Source of the DNA: Mucor racemosus
Lineage: Eukaryota > Mucoromycota > Mucoromycetes > Mucorales > Mucoraceae
Length of the DNA: 19,275 nucleotides
Assembly: GCA_027405735.1 (NCBI GenBank)
Contig: JAPEHQ010000041.1
Span: 1-19,275 of the forward strand
Direction of reading: 5' to 3'
How positions within the stretch are numbered: position 1 is the first letter of the stretch; every line of letters begins with the position of its first letter. The notes beneath the pieces were generated by a model. It worked only from the letters and a program-made list of their open reading frames with translations. It did no database searches and was not told where the DNA came from. Positions 1-9,999 of the stretch are shown one piece after another. Position numbers and translations under genes: made by a program.

Positions 1-97
1 AAAATTAGGGTTAAGTAAACATGAAACAATGAGAATCGGCGCCCTGAAAAATTTCAGCATGGAATCAGCCCCCCCCCTCCTAATTGTATATACTTAC
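1..97. other. Left edge: putative intron start and GC-rich hairpin sequence
   Basis: Position 97 begins a good minus-strand splice donor (GTAAGT) of the HMG-CoA synthase gene. A possible acceptor (TTTTTCAG) ends at 44, but the sequence beyond it reaches a stop within about 11 codons and does not resemble the missing part of the enzyme. The stretch holds a short palindrome, CTGAAA-AA-TTTCAG (44-57), between two related GC-rich pieces (GAATCGGCGCCC near 33-44 and GAATCAGCCCC from 62), and a run of eight or more C. A single TTAGGGTTA lies at 5-13. The rest of the gene may lie beyond the edge, or the gene may be cut here. Confidence 0.4.
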
Positions 98-1018
98 TGC
101 ACGAGCAAAAGACTTGTTAACCAACTTGGCATAAGGGGAATGACAAACAACATAATCAATATCATCCATGCTAGGCTTATCCTTGTTTTCAAGCTTGGCC
201 AAACGAGCCATATAACGACGGTAACAAGAATCAAATGCACGAATATAACAAGTGTTTGAGAATTTACCGTCAACAACGGGGTATTCAGAGTGCATATCGG
301 GTTTATAGAAATCATAGGCATGTTCCATGTGAGTAGAGCGAAGACCACGCTCAACAACGATAGGAGCATCCTTACCAATCAACATGGCGACGACGCCAGC
401 ACCAGAGGTAGGACGAGCGGCACCAGATGCATAAAGAGCAAGATCACCAGCAACAACAATAGCGTAACGACCATCCCAGAGGAAGATTCAATCCAATTGA
501 CAGCATTGGAGAAAGCAGCGAAACCACCGTAACAGGCATTTGTAGTATCAATACCTTCAACTTCAGTATTGCCTTGTTCAGTGAATAAAGTCATAAACAA
601 GTCTTGACAGCCTTGGATTGTCAATGATTGTTTCAGTACCAACCTCAAGACGACCAATATCGCTATAAGAAATGTTGTGCTTTTCCATCAAATTTGAACA
701 GCTATCGACAAGAATCAATAAAGCATTCGTTGTTTTGATTTTTATATATGTTTGTTTACCTGTCAAAAATAGATTGGATGTCTTCACGATCATCAATGAA
801 GGCCATCTTTTCTTGACCAAGACCAATGGTATATTTACCAGCACTAACACCATCGAATGTTTCCATTTCTGATTGAATAACGCACTAGAAACCACACTCC
901 AATGTTATCACCCAAATTCTTTATGATACAAATATCTACTTACTCTCTTGGGGAAATACATCTCCATGGCCAAGACGCCAACATTCTCAGGATAATTGCT
1001 GTAATTGGGGAGAGTCAT
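98..1018 (-). CDS. ERG13: Hydroxymethylglutaryl-CoA synthase, partial, with frameshifts
   Basis: Condenses acetyl-CoA with acetoacetyl-CoA to HMG-CoA, the step before HMG-CoA reductase in the mevalonate/ergosterol pathway. The start ATG is at 1018, giving [19 protein letters not shown]. Exons are 1018-944, 884-760 and 701-98, with GT-AG introns of 59 and 58 nt; a third donor is at 97. The three catalytic residues of the family are visible: Glu in [12 protein letters not shown], Cys in DTTNACYGG and His in [10 protein letters not shown]. The substrate-site stretch [15 protein letters not shown] is also present. About 265 residues are encoded, so the C-terminal 40% of a ~450-residue enzyme is absent. 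Exon 3 is out of frame at three places (near 618, 599 and 477), each repaired by adding one base. It is either a real gene with sequence errors or a decayed, truncated copy; the near-perfect protein match favours the former. A CCAAT motif on the coding strand lies near 1260-1264. Confidence 0.9.
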
Positions 1019-1481
1019 TTTGTTTGCTGTTGTTGTTTTTTCAATAAATAAAGATGCAGAAGAACAAGAAGAAGGAGGAAAAAAAAAAAACTTTTTTCTT
1101 TATATACAACGCGTCAATCTTTCCATTGTTTAACAAGGAAATTAGCTTTCAATAATAGCCAATGATGATGAATTATCACAACTCAGTCAAAGCTGCCTCA
1201 TGTTCCGTTGTACTACATGCTTTGCCCTTTGGTTTAACAAAACGGCATTGAATTTAATGATTGGCCTCTAGATAACATGGAGTGGAGTGAGAAGCTTTTA
1301 TTTGAAGAAAAAAAAAAAAGAAAAAAAAAAAAAAAGAAAAAAAAAAAAAAAAAAAAAAGAAAAAAAAACAAAATAAAATAAAGGTATATAACAAATAGAG
1401 TGGTGCTTTATTTACGATAATTTGACAACAATGCTGTTGAGAAAGAGAAAGATGTGAGTATATTTTATATGATTAAATAGA
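1019..1481. other. Spacer between two minus-strand genes, with A-rich tract
   Basis: This should hold the promoter of the HMG-CoA synthase gene and the 3' end of the GUCD1-like gene. From about 1308 to 1369 it is almost pure A interrupted by single G. I see no further gene. Confidence 0.6.
1407..1412 (-). terminator. Possible polyadenylation signal AATAAA
   Basis: AATAAA on the minus strand, about 70 nt after the stop codon of the GUCD1-like gene (stop ends at 1482). Position and orientation suit a cleavage signal for that transcript, but AT-rich DNA makes chance matches common. Confidence 0.35.
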
Positions 1482-2473
1482 TCAAAAAATCACATACCAA
1501 TCATGATCTGTTCCTTCTGATTGCCTTGCATCGTCCAAATCATCAGCTGATATTGTACAGAATTCATCATTTGCTGCTGGATCACGATAAATAAATAGGT
1601 CTTCAGTTGGATCATAACCGATTAAAACAATAAAATGGCCTATTAAAAGAAATGTGTGCATAAGAATCAAGATGGTAGGTATATATACGCTGCTCATACC
1701 TAAATATTCATCCCTTTAAACTTCTCAAGTAATAGATCTAGTTGACCACAAACGCTGCCTAAACATCCTCGATGTCTCTGTATAATTTACTGAATTCAAC
1801 ATTTGACCATTTTACATGTATAATATCAGCTTACCCTGCACAACTGACATTTTAATAGACGAGCATTCACCAGTGTAATAATTGCAAACTTTTTACAGTA
1901 TAAAAATCGTTTAAAATCATCCAGTGGCAGCATCCTAAATCATGTACTGGTAAGTGTGTGTGTGCATGTGTGTGTGTATATATATATGTATATTAAATAT
2001 AGAAATTTACATTCGTACAACATGAACTGAACAGCTTTTTGCAATAGCAAATAATTTGTTTACTCGCTTTTCATCCTCATCAAAATCTTCTTGATAAAAC
2101 TTTTGGTCTTGATATTCTTTTCGGCTACCTAAATAACTTGTATAATATGTGAAATCATGGACATAATTTCGAAGTAAAAACGCCAAGTCAATAGTCCAAA
2201 CACTATTTACTGGACATTGTCTTGCCATATCTTCTAGATTTACATTAAAGCCTAAACCTTTAAGTGTCATGACAACGCAAGCTAAACCACAATCCCAGTT
2301 TGTATCCTATTTTTTTTTTTTTTTTTTTTTTTTAGTTTTTTTAGTTTGAAGAATATAAAATTAAAATATTTTACTTGTATAATGTGTGGTATCGGATGAT
2401 CACTAAATTCTGAATAATTTATTATGGTATCATTCGTAGAGTTCACATTATCGTCTGTGCCAAGTGAGAGCAT
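1482..2473 (-). CDS. GUCD1 / guanylyl cyclase-2 family protein, one frameshift
   Basis: Member of the family named after plant GC1 and animal GUCD1 (Pfam Guanylate_cyc_2), which looks like a C39-type cysteine-peptidase fold; its biochemical role is poorly settled. Five exons: 2473-2375, 2306-2011, 1934-1835, 1777-1700 and 1639-1482, about 243 residues, the usual family length. Conserved pieces in order are IPHIIQ followed by WDCGLACVVM (putative catalytic Cys), SVWTIDLAFLL, FYQEDFDEDEKRVNKLF, HRGCLGSVCGQLDLLLEKF, GHFIVLIGYDP and a closing DDARQSEGTDHDW. Exon 4 is one base short: adding a G to the GGG at 1712-1714 restores DEYLGHFIVLIGY, matching the family. Intron 1 contains 24 consecutive A on the coding strand directly before the TAG acceptor, where a pyrimidine tract would be usual. 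The start codon is chosen because it opens exon 1 and gives a family-like N-terminus. Confidence 0.87.
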
Positions 2474-4763
2474 TCTTTAGTATTTATGAATTATTGAAAA
2501 AGGGAAAAAAAGGAAATAACAGAGAAAAAAAAAACTATGAAGAGTGAAAAAAAAAAAATGCGAGCATATAGACACACATACGCACCACACAACACACATA
2601 TACAGATACTTGAAATCCAGACGCTTTTTTTTTTTTTTTTTTTTTTTTTTCTTTGTCTCAGAAGTTTGCATATCAGTCGATTGATTAGAATCTATGCAAC
2701 GCTTTTAACATGTATTGAATTGATCAATTTGCTTTATTCGCATTTAAACGTACGAAATGTTTCATGCTTTTGATGGATAGAGAATATCTGATAACCTTCA
2801 AAACGCACATTGAATTGTTTGAAATTAAGGCTTGTAAGGTAAAATCTAGCACCTTTCAACAGTATTGCATATTATCAACCAACATAATATATCAAAGCGT
2901 TGCTGGTTTGGATGATATAAACAAGTAAAAGTAGATAAATCACTTGAATGCTTGGGTTTGATAGGTTTCGGATCATTTTTAATGTTGAAATCATTATATG
3001 AGTATTCTAATTTTGTACATAATTTTTAATGCGATACCATAATTTATTATTTCACTTTGCAGTCAGATAATAGATATAACATGCATAAACTTGATATTAT
3101 AAATACATACAAATGTATTTAAAATTTAAAAATCACGACATTCCAAAGCTAGAAAAATGATTGTTTTTTTAATATTTACTCCATCTTAATTGAACAATAT
3201 GCTAGAAAATAAAGAAAAAAATACGATACTACACCTGAGATGCAACAACTAAATCCAAAATTTATGTTTTCGTTTATCATGCTTCATAATTTAATAAATA
3301 CTCTTTAAACGTCCAAGGTCACTTTTTCACCACTGCTTAGAAACCAAATCTTTGTGGTAGTATACCTCAACGAGAAATTAAGTTAGAGAATTGATTTTGG
3401 GTGGAATATGTTTTTAAAAAGATATTCTTTAACATACTTGAGTATCAGAGTATTTATGAATTTTCATATTTTGCCCTCTTCTTGATATTTCTAAATATCC
3501 GGTATATTAACTACATTATGCTCAAGTGATAGTCCTATGTTATATCTATCTATATCAACTTGGGGTTCTAAAATATCCCAATTTTTGATGGAGAAATAAT
3601 AAAAAAGGTACAAAAATATTGGATGATGGATTCATCCTGACAATTTTTATGAGCATTAACAGGTCCTTTTTTTTTTCCGGATAAAAAAAACACATAAATT
3701 TGTTTATTTCTCAACGAATAATGTAGCTACAACTGCAAGCAATACCTTGATCTGTAGCTAACAAAACGGATCATTTTGTGGTAAGTTTGAGTTTTACAAA
3801 ATTTACCAAAATTAAATAGAAAATGCCAAAAACCCTTTAAAATTGAATTTCAAATTTATGGCAAATTTTATGCTGAAACTTTTTTTGAAATTTACACCAT
3901 TCAATGCAAAATTTGAATCTTTAAACAAGTTATTTAATTAGCTAGACCAATTTACTATGGCCTCTGTTGCGCAATCAAGGATTTAAACTTTTTGACCGAT
4001 TTTTGATCAGGTTTTTTGTCATTCATCATTTTGCTTTTTAAACGCCGTCAGTGAAAATGGTTTGGAGCATCATATTAGAGAATACTAATGAGCCCGCGTT
4101 CAATGGAAGAATATAAATAATCTATGCTTTTATTTAAAATTAATTGGTACAAGAGTGATGGAATAATTACTTGATTACCTTCGATGCCGTAAATATGCTT
4201 TTTTTGAAAATAAAGAATCATTCAATTGCTTTCTTAAATTCTATCCCAATTTGCTTGTGCTAATTGAAATTACTGAGTATTCGATGTTTGTCTTGAAAGA
4301 TTAGTAACATTCGTGAAACGAATGTACATTAGCAATTTTGTATCATAAATGTTGCATTTGTTCACCTTTGAAAAGTACCAAGATTTACAACTCTCGAAAT
4401 ATCCAACGATATATGATAATTGATGATGGTTTTGAATAGCCTAAATAGATGTGGCTATATCACAAGTAGCCATATAGGCAGCTCCCCTTCCAATTTTCTT
4501 AATGCAGCATCAATCTCACTCTGAAGATGGATACATGTAATCTCAAATTGTTTCTGGTACTTCTATTTCATTTCTTTGGTTGGGTTTCAGTATTACTCTA
4601 ATTGGCTTATTGTATCCCGCTTTTGGGACACATACCCTTTACAGCATCTTTTTGTAGATTTACTACAAGTGACGTTGTGATTTTTCCGTCTTTCTAAAAG
4701 AGAAAAAAGGTGTGCTGCAACAGTTTCTTTTCTTTTCATTCTATTTCTCCTATAAACAACGTT
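2474..4763. other. Gene-free AT-rich spacer
   Basis: Divergent promoter region between the minus-strand GUCD1-like gene and the plus-strand kinase gene. It contains a CA-rich microsatellite-like stretch near 2570-2602 (ACACATACGCACCACACAAC) and a pure run of 26 T at 2625-2650. I found no tRNA, no recognisable protein and no long open frame. The longest open stretch worth naming is 54 codons at 2764-2928, unrecognised. Confidence 0.6.
2625..2650. repeat. T homopolymer, 26 nt
   Basis: Uninterrupted T run. Similar pure runs occur at 2310-2333 (T24), 13364-13399 (A36) and 13869-13897 (T29), the last three inside introns. Confidence 0.9.
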
Positions 4764-6974
4764 ATGCAGCAAACGCCAAGGCAGAACCGTATACCTGAAC
4801 AGCAAGGTGTAGGCCAAACTTTACCACCAGTTCCAGTCGGTATCGATTCTTTAAACGCCCCACCTTTACCTCCAGGCGCAATGCCAACAGGTACTCGCTT
4901 ACAAGTCGGGAAGTATCAAGTTATAGTACATAATTTTATTGCTGAAGGTAAAAATCAAGTGCATCTTTTTGTATATTAATATTAATCAATGTTAAAAAGG
5001 TGGTTTCGCTCATGTTACATTGCTAGAATTGAAGGAAAGTCAGGTTATGTAGTTTTAAAGAGAGTAGCTGTTCCTGATGGAGAAAGATTAAAGATGGTTG
5101 AAAAGGAAATCGCATTCATGGTTAGATAAAATGGATAGAATCAATGTTTATGTCATGTATTAATATAAGTTGCTACTTTTAGAGAAGACTAGGAGATCAT
5201 AAAAACATTGTTCGATACTATGAATCAAGAATTGACGCGTTACCAGTTGGTGGATTTGAAGCTCTTATCCTGATGGAATACTGTCCTGGTAAATCCAACG
5301 AATATTTGCTGGTTTATATCCAAACGCAAACTAACATATACTTTTAGGCGGTGGTGTCATTGATTTGATGAATAGAAGATTGCAGCAAAGACTAACTGAA
5401 CCTGAAATTTTGAAGATATTCAGTGATGTAGCAGAGGTACACAAGAATATTAATAGGTACCACAATTATATCATAACATTTACCCATCATAGGCACTTGC
5501 TTATATGCATTATTGTAATCCACCTGTTTTACATCGAGATTTAAAAGTAGAAAATATCTTGATTTTGAATCAAGACAGTTATAAACTTTGTGATTTTGGT
5601 TCTGCTTCGCTTTCTAAAGGTGCTTACATACCAAATAACCTTAGAGATATACAGAAACTAGAGGATGATATTCAGCGACATACGACTTTACAGTATCGGG
5701 CACCAGAAATGATTGATGTTTATCAAAAGAAACCCGTGAATGAAAAGGCTGATATTTGGGCAATGGGTGTTTTATTATATAAATTATGTTACTACACAAC
5801 TCCGTTCGAAGAAGAGGGGCAATTAGCTATATTAAATGCTCGTTACACCATACCAAGTTCTCCAATGTTCTCGGAAGGATTGCGTCGCTTGATTATATCA
5901 ATGCTCCAGGAAGACCAAACCCGTAGACCTAATATTTATCAAGTTTTAAATATTGTTTGTCATTTGAGAGGTTTGGAATGTCCTATTCGTGATGTGAGTT
6001 TTACCCCTTGAATTATGGGCTTGCACAAAGTTAATCGTTTGCTTTTTTATTATTATTAGATTTATTCTGAACCTATAACTACTCCGTCTTTTGGTCAGCA
6101 ACAACAACCACAACAACAGCAGCAGTATCAATCTACTCCTCCTACTTTATCTGATAATGGGTCTATCTTTGAAAAAGTATCTTCTCCAGCTCAAGAATTG
6201 CCGAATATTACACCTATGAGAAGAGGAAGACCTACAAAATCAGATAGATTATCGACTCAAAGTCCAGTCGTAGAAAATTCAGTGCCTGTAACCAAGTCAT
6301 TCGACCCATTTGATCCATCTCATGTTAATAAAGCATCTCCTCCTATCGCCGTCGCCACTGCAGCAAGTACCACCACCACCACCAATACTACAACTACTAC
6401 ACCTACTACTACATTACCTGCATCATTTCAAAATAGTTTCATTCCAGAACCAACAATTTCTTCTACATCTACGTCTTCTGCAACATCACCTCCACCTCGA
6501 GTACAAAGCGCACCTATTACACAACATGTCACGCCTAAACCACAGATGGCAACCAAGATTTTGCAAACACAACCTAATTCCCCAGTAACCAAATCTACCA
6601 AGGAAGATGTCAAAAATGCTACAGACGAAAATAAAAGTAATATTGTAGAGAATAAAAACGAATATGATGAGGATGGGGATGATGATAACAATGATGATGA
6701 TGACAATGATGATGATGTTATGCCTAAAATGAATCGTGGAGTGTCGTCAAGCATTGAAGCACGATTTATGGCCATCAAAAATGCTAGTAGAAGTGGTGCT
6801 GCACATCCTGTTAAACCTACTACTACTACAAGCACTCCCAAAAAGAATAAGCCTGCACCCCCTCCCAAGCCTGCAAGATTTAGATTGCAACAAACAAATC
6901 AACAAGTGCCTTCTGTAGATGATTTTGAGCATAAATTTCCCTCATTAGAAGATTTAGACAAATCCATTTCTTGA
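4764..6974 (+). CDS. Ark/Prk (NAK) family serine/threonine kinase
   Basis: Kinase of the group holding yeast Ark1/Prk1/Akl1 and animal AAK1/BIKE/GAK, which regulate actin patches and clathrin-mediated endocytosis by phosphorylating coat adaptors. Six exons: 4764-4947, 5000-5120, 5183-5288, 5348-5436, 5493-5993 and 6060-6974, about 638 residues after one repair. Seen in order: a Pro/Gln-rich N-terminus, glycine loop AEGGFAHV, the ATP-binding Lys in VVLKRV, hinge [16 protein letters not shown], catalytic loop HRDLKVEN (about 181-188), DFGSAS (about 201), APEMIDVY and [21 protein letters not shown]. The DFGSAS and [12 protein letters not shown] signatures are typical of this family. The tail is low-complexity (poly-Gln, Thr-rich, Asp-rich block) with a proline motif, [10 protein letters not shown], that could bind SH3 domains. 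One T appears missing at 5015-5016 in the glycine loop (GTTACATT where GTTTACATT keeps frame and gives HVYIARIEG). Intron 2 uses a weak donor, GTTAGA. Confidence 0.93.
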
Positions 6975-6980
6975 TCGTGT

Positions 6981-6986
6981 AATAAA
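6981..6986 (+). terminator. Possible polyadenylation signal AATAAA
   Basis: AATAAA begins 7 nt after the kinase stop codon. This is closer than most signals but in the right orientation. Confidence 0.35.
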
Positions 6987-9530
6987 ATATAAATTATTTG
7001 TACTTTTTGGCTGATCGTTTGGAGCGTTTACGAGCCCACGATTTCTTGTGCAGTTTTTAAAGGATCGGTCATGGTAGATTTTCTGTTGTAGTGTTTTTTT
7101 GATATTCCTTAAAAATATGTTGAAGTGTTGATTTGTTCAAGGACATTTATACTATGAAACTTTAAAGGGATTTTCAAGCACCTAAAAATCAAATTTTTTA
7201 ATTTTTTTTTCAACAATATATAACTTTAAGGGGTTAATTTGTTGAAAAATTTGCTTTGTTGCTATTATATAATGCCATTATGAAGTATTCATTCGTCAAA
7301 ATCAAAATGCTGCCGACCAGAGGGTTTTAGCGGTGTTTGAACTCTGATATGAAGTTTTAATCAAGTTTTGAATTTAAAGGAAAATAGAAGACGAAAATGA
7401 TGATTTTCTCTTCAAAATGTATATGAGCCAACATTGGGACTTTTAAAATAACTTGTAGAGCATCTAATTTCTCATATAAAAGTAGGCTTATTATTTAAAT
7501 TAGTATACTTGGTTATTCTATAACAGTTATGAAACCAGTATTGGGGATGCTAAGGCAGCAGAAAATTTTGACTGCTCATACAAGCATTATAAATTGAGAT
7601 TGTTTTTTCTCTCTAAACCAATATCAAATGAACACACAGCCAATATTATCAAGCGATTAATTATATATATATATATATATATATACAATTATTTTCTTTA
7701 ACTAGCATTTTTATTTTGTAAAAATCAGCATGTACTTTTTTAGATGCAATTTTATTGTAATTTAAAACATAACTGATTCAAGCAATGCATAATTTATTAT
7801 ATATTTCAAATGAACGGCCCTTCAGAAAAGTAACTTACTACAGGAATTACTAGATGCACTCAAGAAAGCATTTATCACAGTTTTCTGAATTCTGATTAAT
7901 AAAATTTTACATTTTCAATTTTATACATTTCTTGATTAAGAATTATATTCTACTTTTTTACGTTTAATAATGATATGCATCGAGTTGTGTTCAAATTGTA
8001 TTAACAATATCAGTTTTACTAACTCAAGTCGACTCAATGAATATCACTTTTAATTACCAATATAAATTCCATTACATGGATGTAAGTACCATTACTATGA
8101 TAAAATGACACAAACAACAATTGAAACCATTTCAAACAAAGAAGGTTATTTGAATTCATTAAGACAGGTCTGTGAGCTTATCAAATCTAGATATCATATG
8201 ATCAATATATGGTAGACAAATAATTTTTAATAACGTGCTGTTACATTGTCTCTGATATTTCTTACAATTCAAGAAAAGAATACTATAAACTCACCATCAT
8301 AATTAGCATTGTGAATTACATTTATTATTTAGCAATGCAATGACTTTTTTCTCGGCTTGTTTGATAAATACAAAGAAGGCTAACAAATGTTGTTCTTGAA
8401 CAAACGATCAGAATATTGCGAAGTTAATATAAAGACAACGAACAAGCATGGAAATCGCTCGATACAAAAATATTTGATAAACCAGAGCTAATTGATATAA
8501 TAATTTCTATAATATATGAACAGTTTGACTTGATTGAAGTAGAACTAAGCAACCACTATTAATATATTCATTATCCATAGATAACCTTAGAAGAATTTTA
8601 CGTTGCTTATAATTAATATTAGTCTCGAAAGCCAAATCAAGTAATCTCTTGGTGGAAATAGGATGTTCTTTATTTTTTTTATCGCATCAGGTAATTATGC
8701 AGAAAATTGTAACTGCTAAATTATCATATAACTTACAGGGTAGCGAAATATAAAAAAACATTTATAGATTATATACGTTTATAATGAACAAGCATCCCGG
8801 ATAACTGCTTTTCATCGTATCGAAGAAGACTATGAAAAAAAAAAATTAGAGTTTTACCGAATACATACTAGTTAATAGAGTATATTAAAGCCATAATATA
8901 AGTGTGATTTATGAAGATATAATTTTAAAATCTCATTTCAGTGAACATTTAATTTTCGCAATGCAGTCTCTTAAGGGCAAGACTCTGTTGAATTAAATAC
9001 AGTTTTATTAGGATTTGGCAAAAATCCAAAACAAATATGGAAAAATAATATTAAACATGCAAAAAATTTAATTAGCATTAAGGTTAAGAAATATATTGAC
9101 GAAGTCGATATACAAAAAGGTTTATAATATATATAGAAGCACAATCACAATTTATTTGATAATACAATTATGTAACGATCCAATTAAATTACATAAGCAA
9201 ATCGCACATATAAAAAGCAACCAAGAACGGATCAATTGCACATTAGCGAATTTATATGTTCTTCTTTTTCCATTTTTTTTCATATTTATAACCACAATCC
9301 AAATAAATATATATTAATACTTATTTATCATTGTTACTTATAACCAATTATTACATAATAATATATAATCAATCATAGAATCAAACCATTAATATAAGCC
9401 TCCATATTATACATCCATATTGATAACCAATTGATCTATTACATCAAGGTTTCAGAATTTATGTAGATTTCACAGCAAAATAATTTAAAATTTGAGTTTT
9501 TGTATCACTACGAACAAAAGTCCTGTACTC
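6987..9530. other. Gene-free, very AT-rich region
   Basis: About 2.5 kb between the kinase and the telomere-linked block. It contains an AT dinucleotide microsatellite and scattered short open frames of 40-75 codons, none recognisable. A short basic peptide frame lies on the minus strand at 6994-7072. Base composition becomes clearly less AT-rich at about 9530, which I take as the inner edge of the telomere-linked block. No tRNA-like cloverleaf or B-box was noticed. Confidence 0.6.
7662..7685. repeat. (AT)n microsatellite
   Basis: About twelve consecutive TA/AT dinucleotides. Confidence 0.9.
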
Positions 9531-9600
9531 ATCTAATCGTAAATGACCCTCCATTTATGTACCCCGACCTGTAACCAGTATTATGTAAATGACTATCCAT

Positions 9601-9620
9601 ACCTTCGCCTCGGCGAAGGT
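9601..9620. repeat. Perfect palindrome at the edge of the 36-bp array
   Basis: ACCTTCGCC-TC-GGCGAAGGT, nine-base arms with a two-base centre. It is followed by two more copies of the ten-base GGCGAAGGT(A/G) element (9621-9640) that run straight into the first minisatellite unit. An inverted ACCTTCGC also stands at 9983-9990, past the other end of the array. Confidence 0.9.
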
Positions 9621-9630
9621 AGGCGAAGGT

Positions 9631-9954
9631 GGGCGAAGGTTTTGAGTTTAAAAATGACTTGTTGGAGGGCGAAGGTTTTGAGGTTAAAAATGACTTGTTG
9701 GAGGGCGAAGGTTTTGAGTTTAGAAATGACTTGTTGGAGGGCGAAGGTTTTGAGTTTAGAAATGACTTGTTGGAGGGCGAAGGTTTTGAGTTTAGAAATG
9801 ACTTGTTGGAGGGCGAAGGTTTTGAGTTTAGAAATGACTTGTTGGAGGGCGAAGGTTTTGAGTTTAGAAATGACTTGTTGGAGGGCGAAGGTTTTGAGTT
9901 TAGAAATGACTTGTTGGAGGGCGAAGGTTTTGAGGTTAAAAATGACTTGTTGGA
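9631..9954. repeat. Minisatellite: nine 36-bp units
   Basis: Nine direct head-to-tail units of exactly 36 bp, starting GGGCGAAGG and ending GACTTGTTGGA, with no indels. Units 3-8 appear identical; units 1, 2 and 9 carry AAAA for AGAA near mid-unit, and 2 and 9 share GAGGTT for GAGTTT. A degenerate tenth start (GGGTGAAGGT) follows. The period is a multiple of three, so four of six frames stay open and spurious proteins of 140-180 residues appear (for example repeats of GEGFEFRNDLLE or AKVLSLEMTCWR). It lies 46 bp past the stop codon of the minus-strand zinc-finger gene. Nothing like spacers exists, so this is not a CRISPR array. Confidence 0.95.
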
Positions 9955-9999
9955 GGGTGAAGGTGGCCCGCTGTATGCTGATACCTTCGCTTTACTACA

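Noticed and set aside
5..13. TTAGGGTTA at the left edge as a second telomere
   Set aside because: A single unit, and in the wrong orientation for a left chromosome end (CCCTAA expected).
2764..2928. 54-codon plus-strand frame
   Set aside because: Unrecognised, AT-rich, no neighbouring splice-linked exons; plausible by chance.
6428..6868. Minus-strand 146-codon frame
   Set aside because: Antisense shadow of the Thr/Asp-rich tail of the kinase; composition mirrors the codons on the other strand.
8507..8690. Minus-strand open stretch of about 58 codons (contains STKRLLDLAFETN)
   Set aside because: No start codon context, no homology recognised and isolated in AT-rich DNA; could be a very old relic, but not supportable.
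9096..9317. 73-codon plus-strand frame
   Set aside because: Composition (Ile, Tyr, Lys, Asn, Phe) is what AT-rich noncoding DNA gives; no motif.
9631..9954. Regular 36-bp repeats considered as a CRISPR array
   Set aside because: Units are directly contiguous with no spacers, and the context is eukaryotic.
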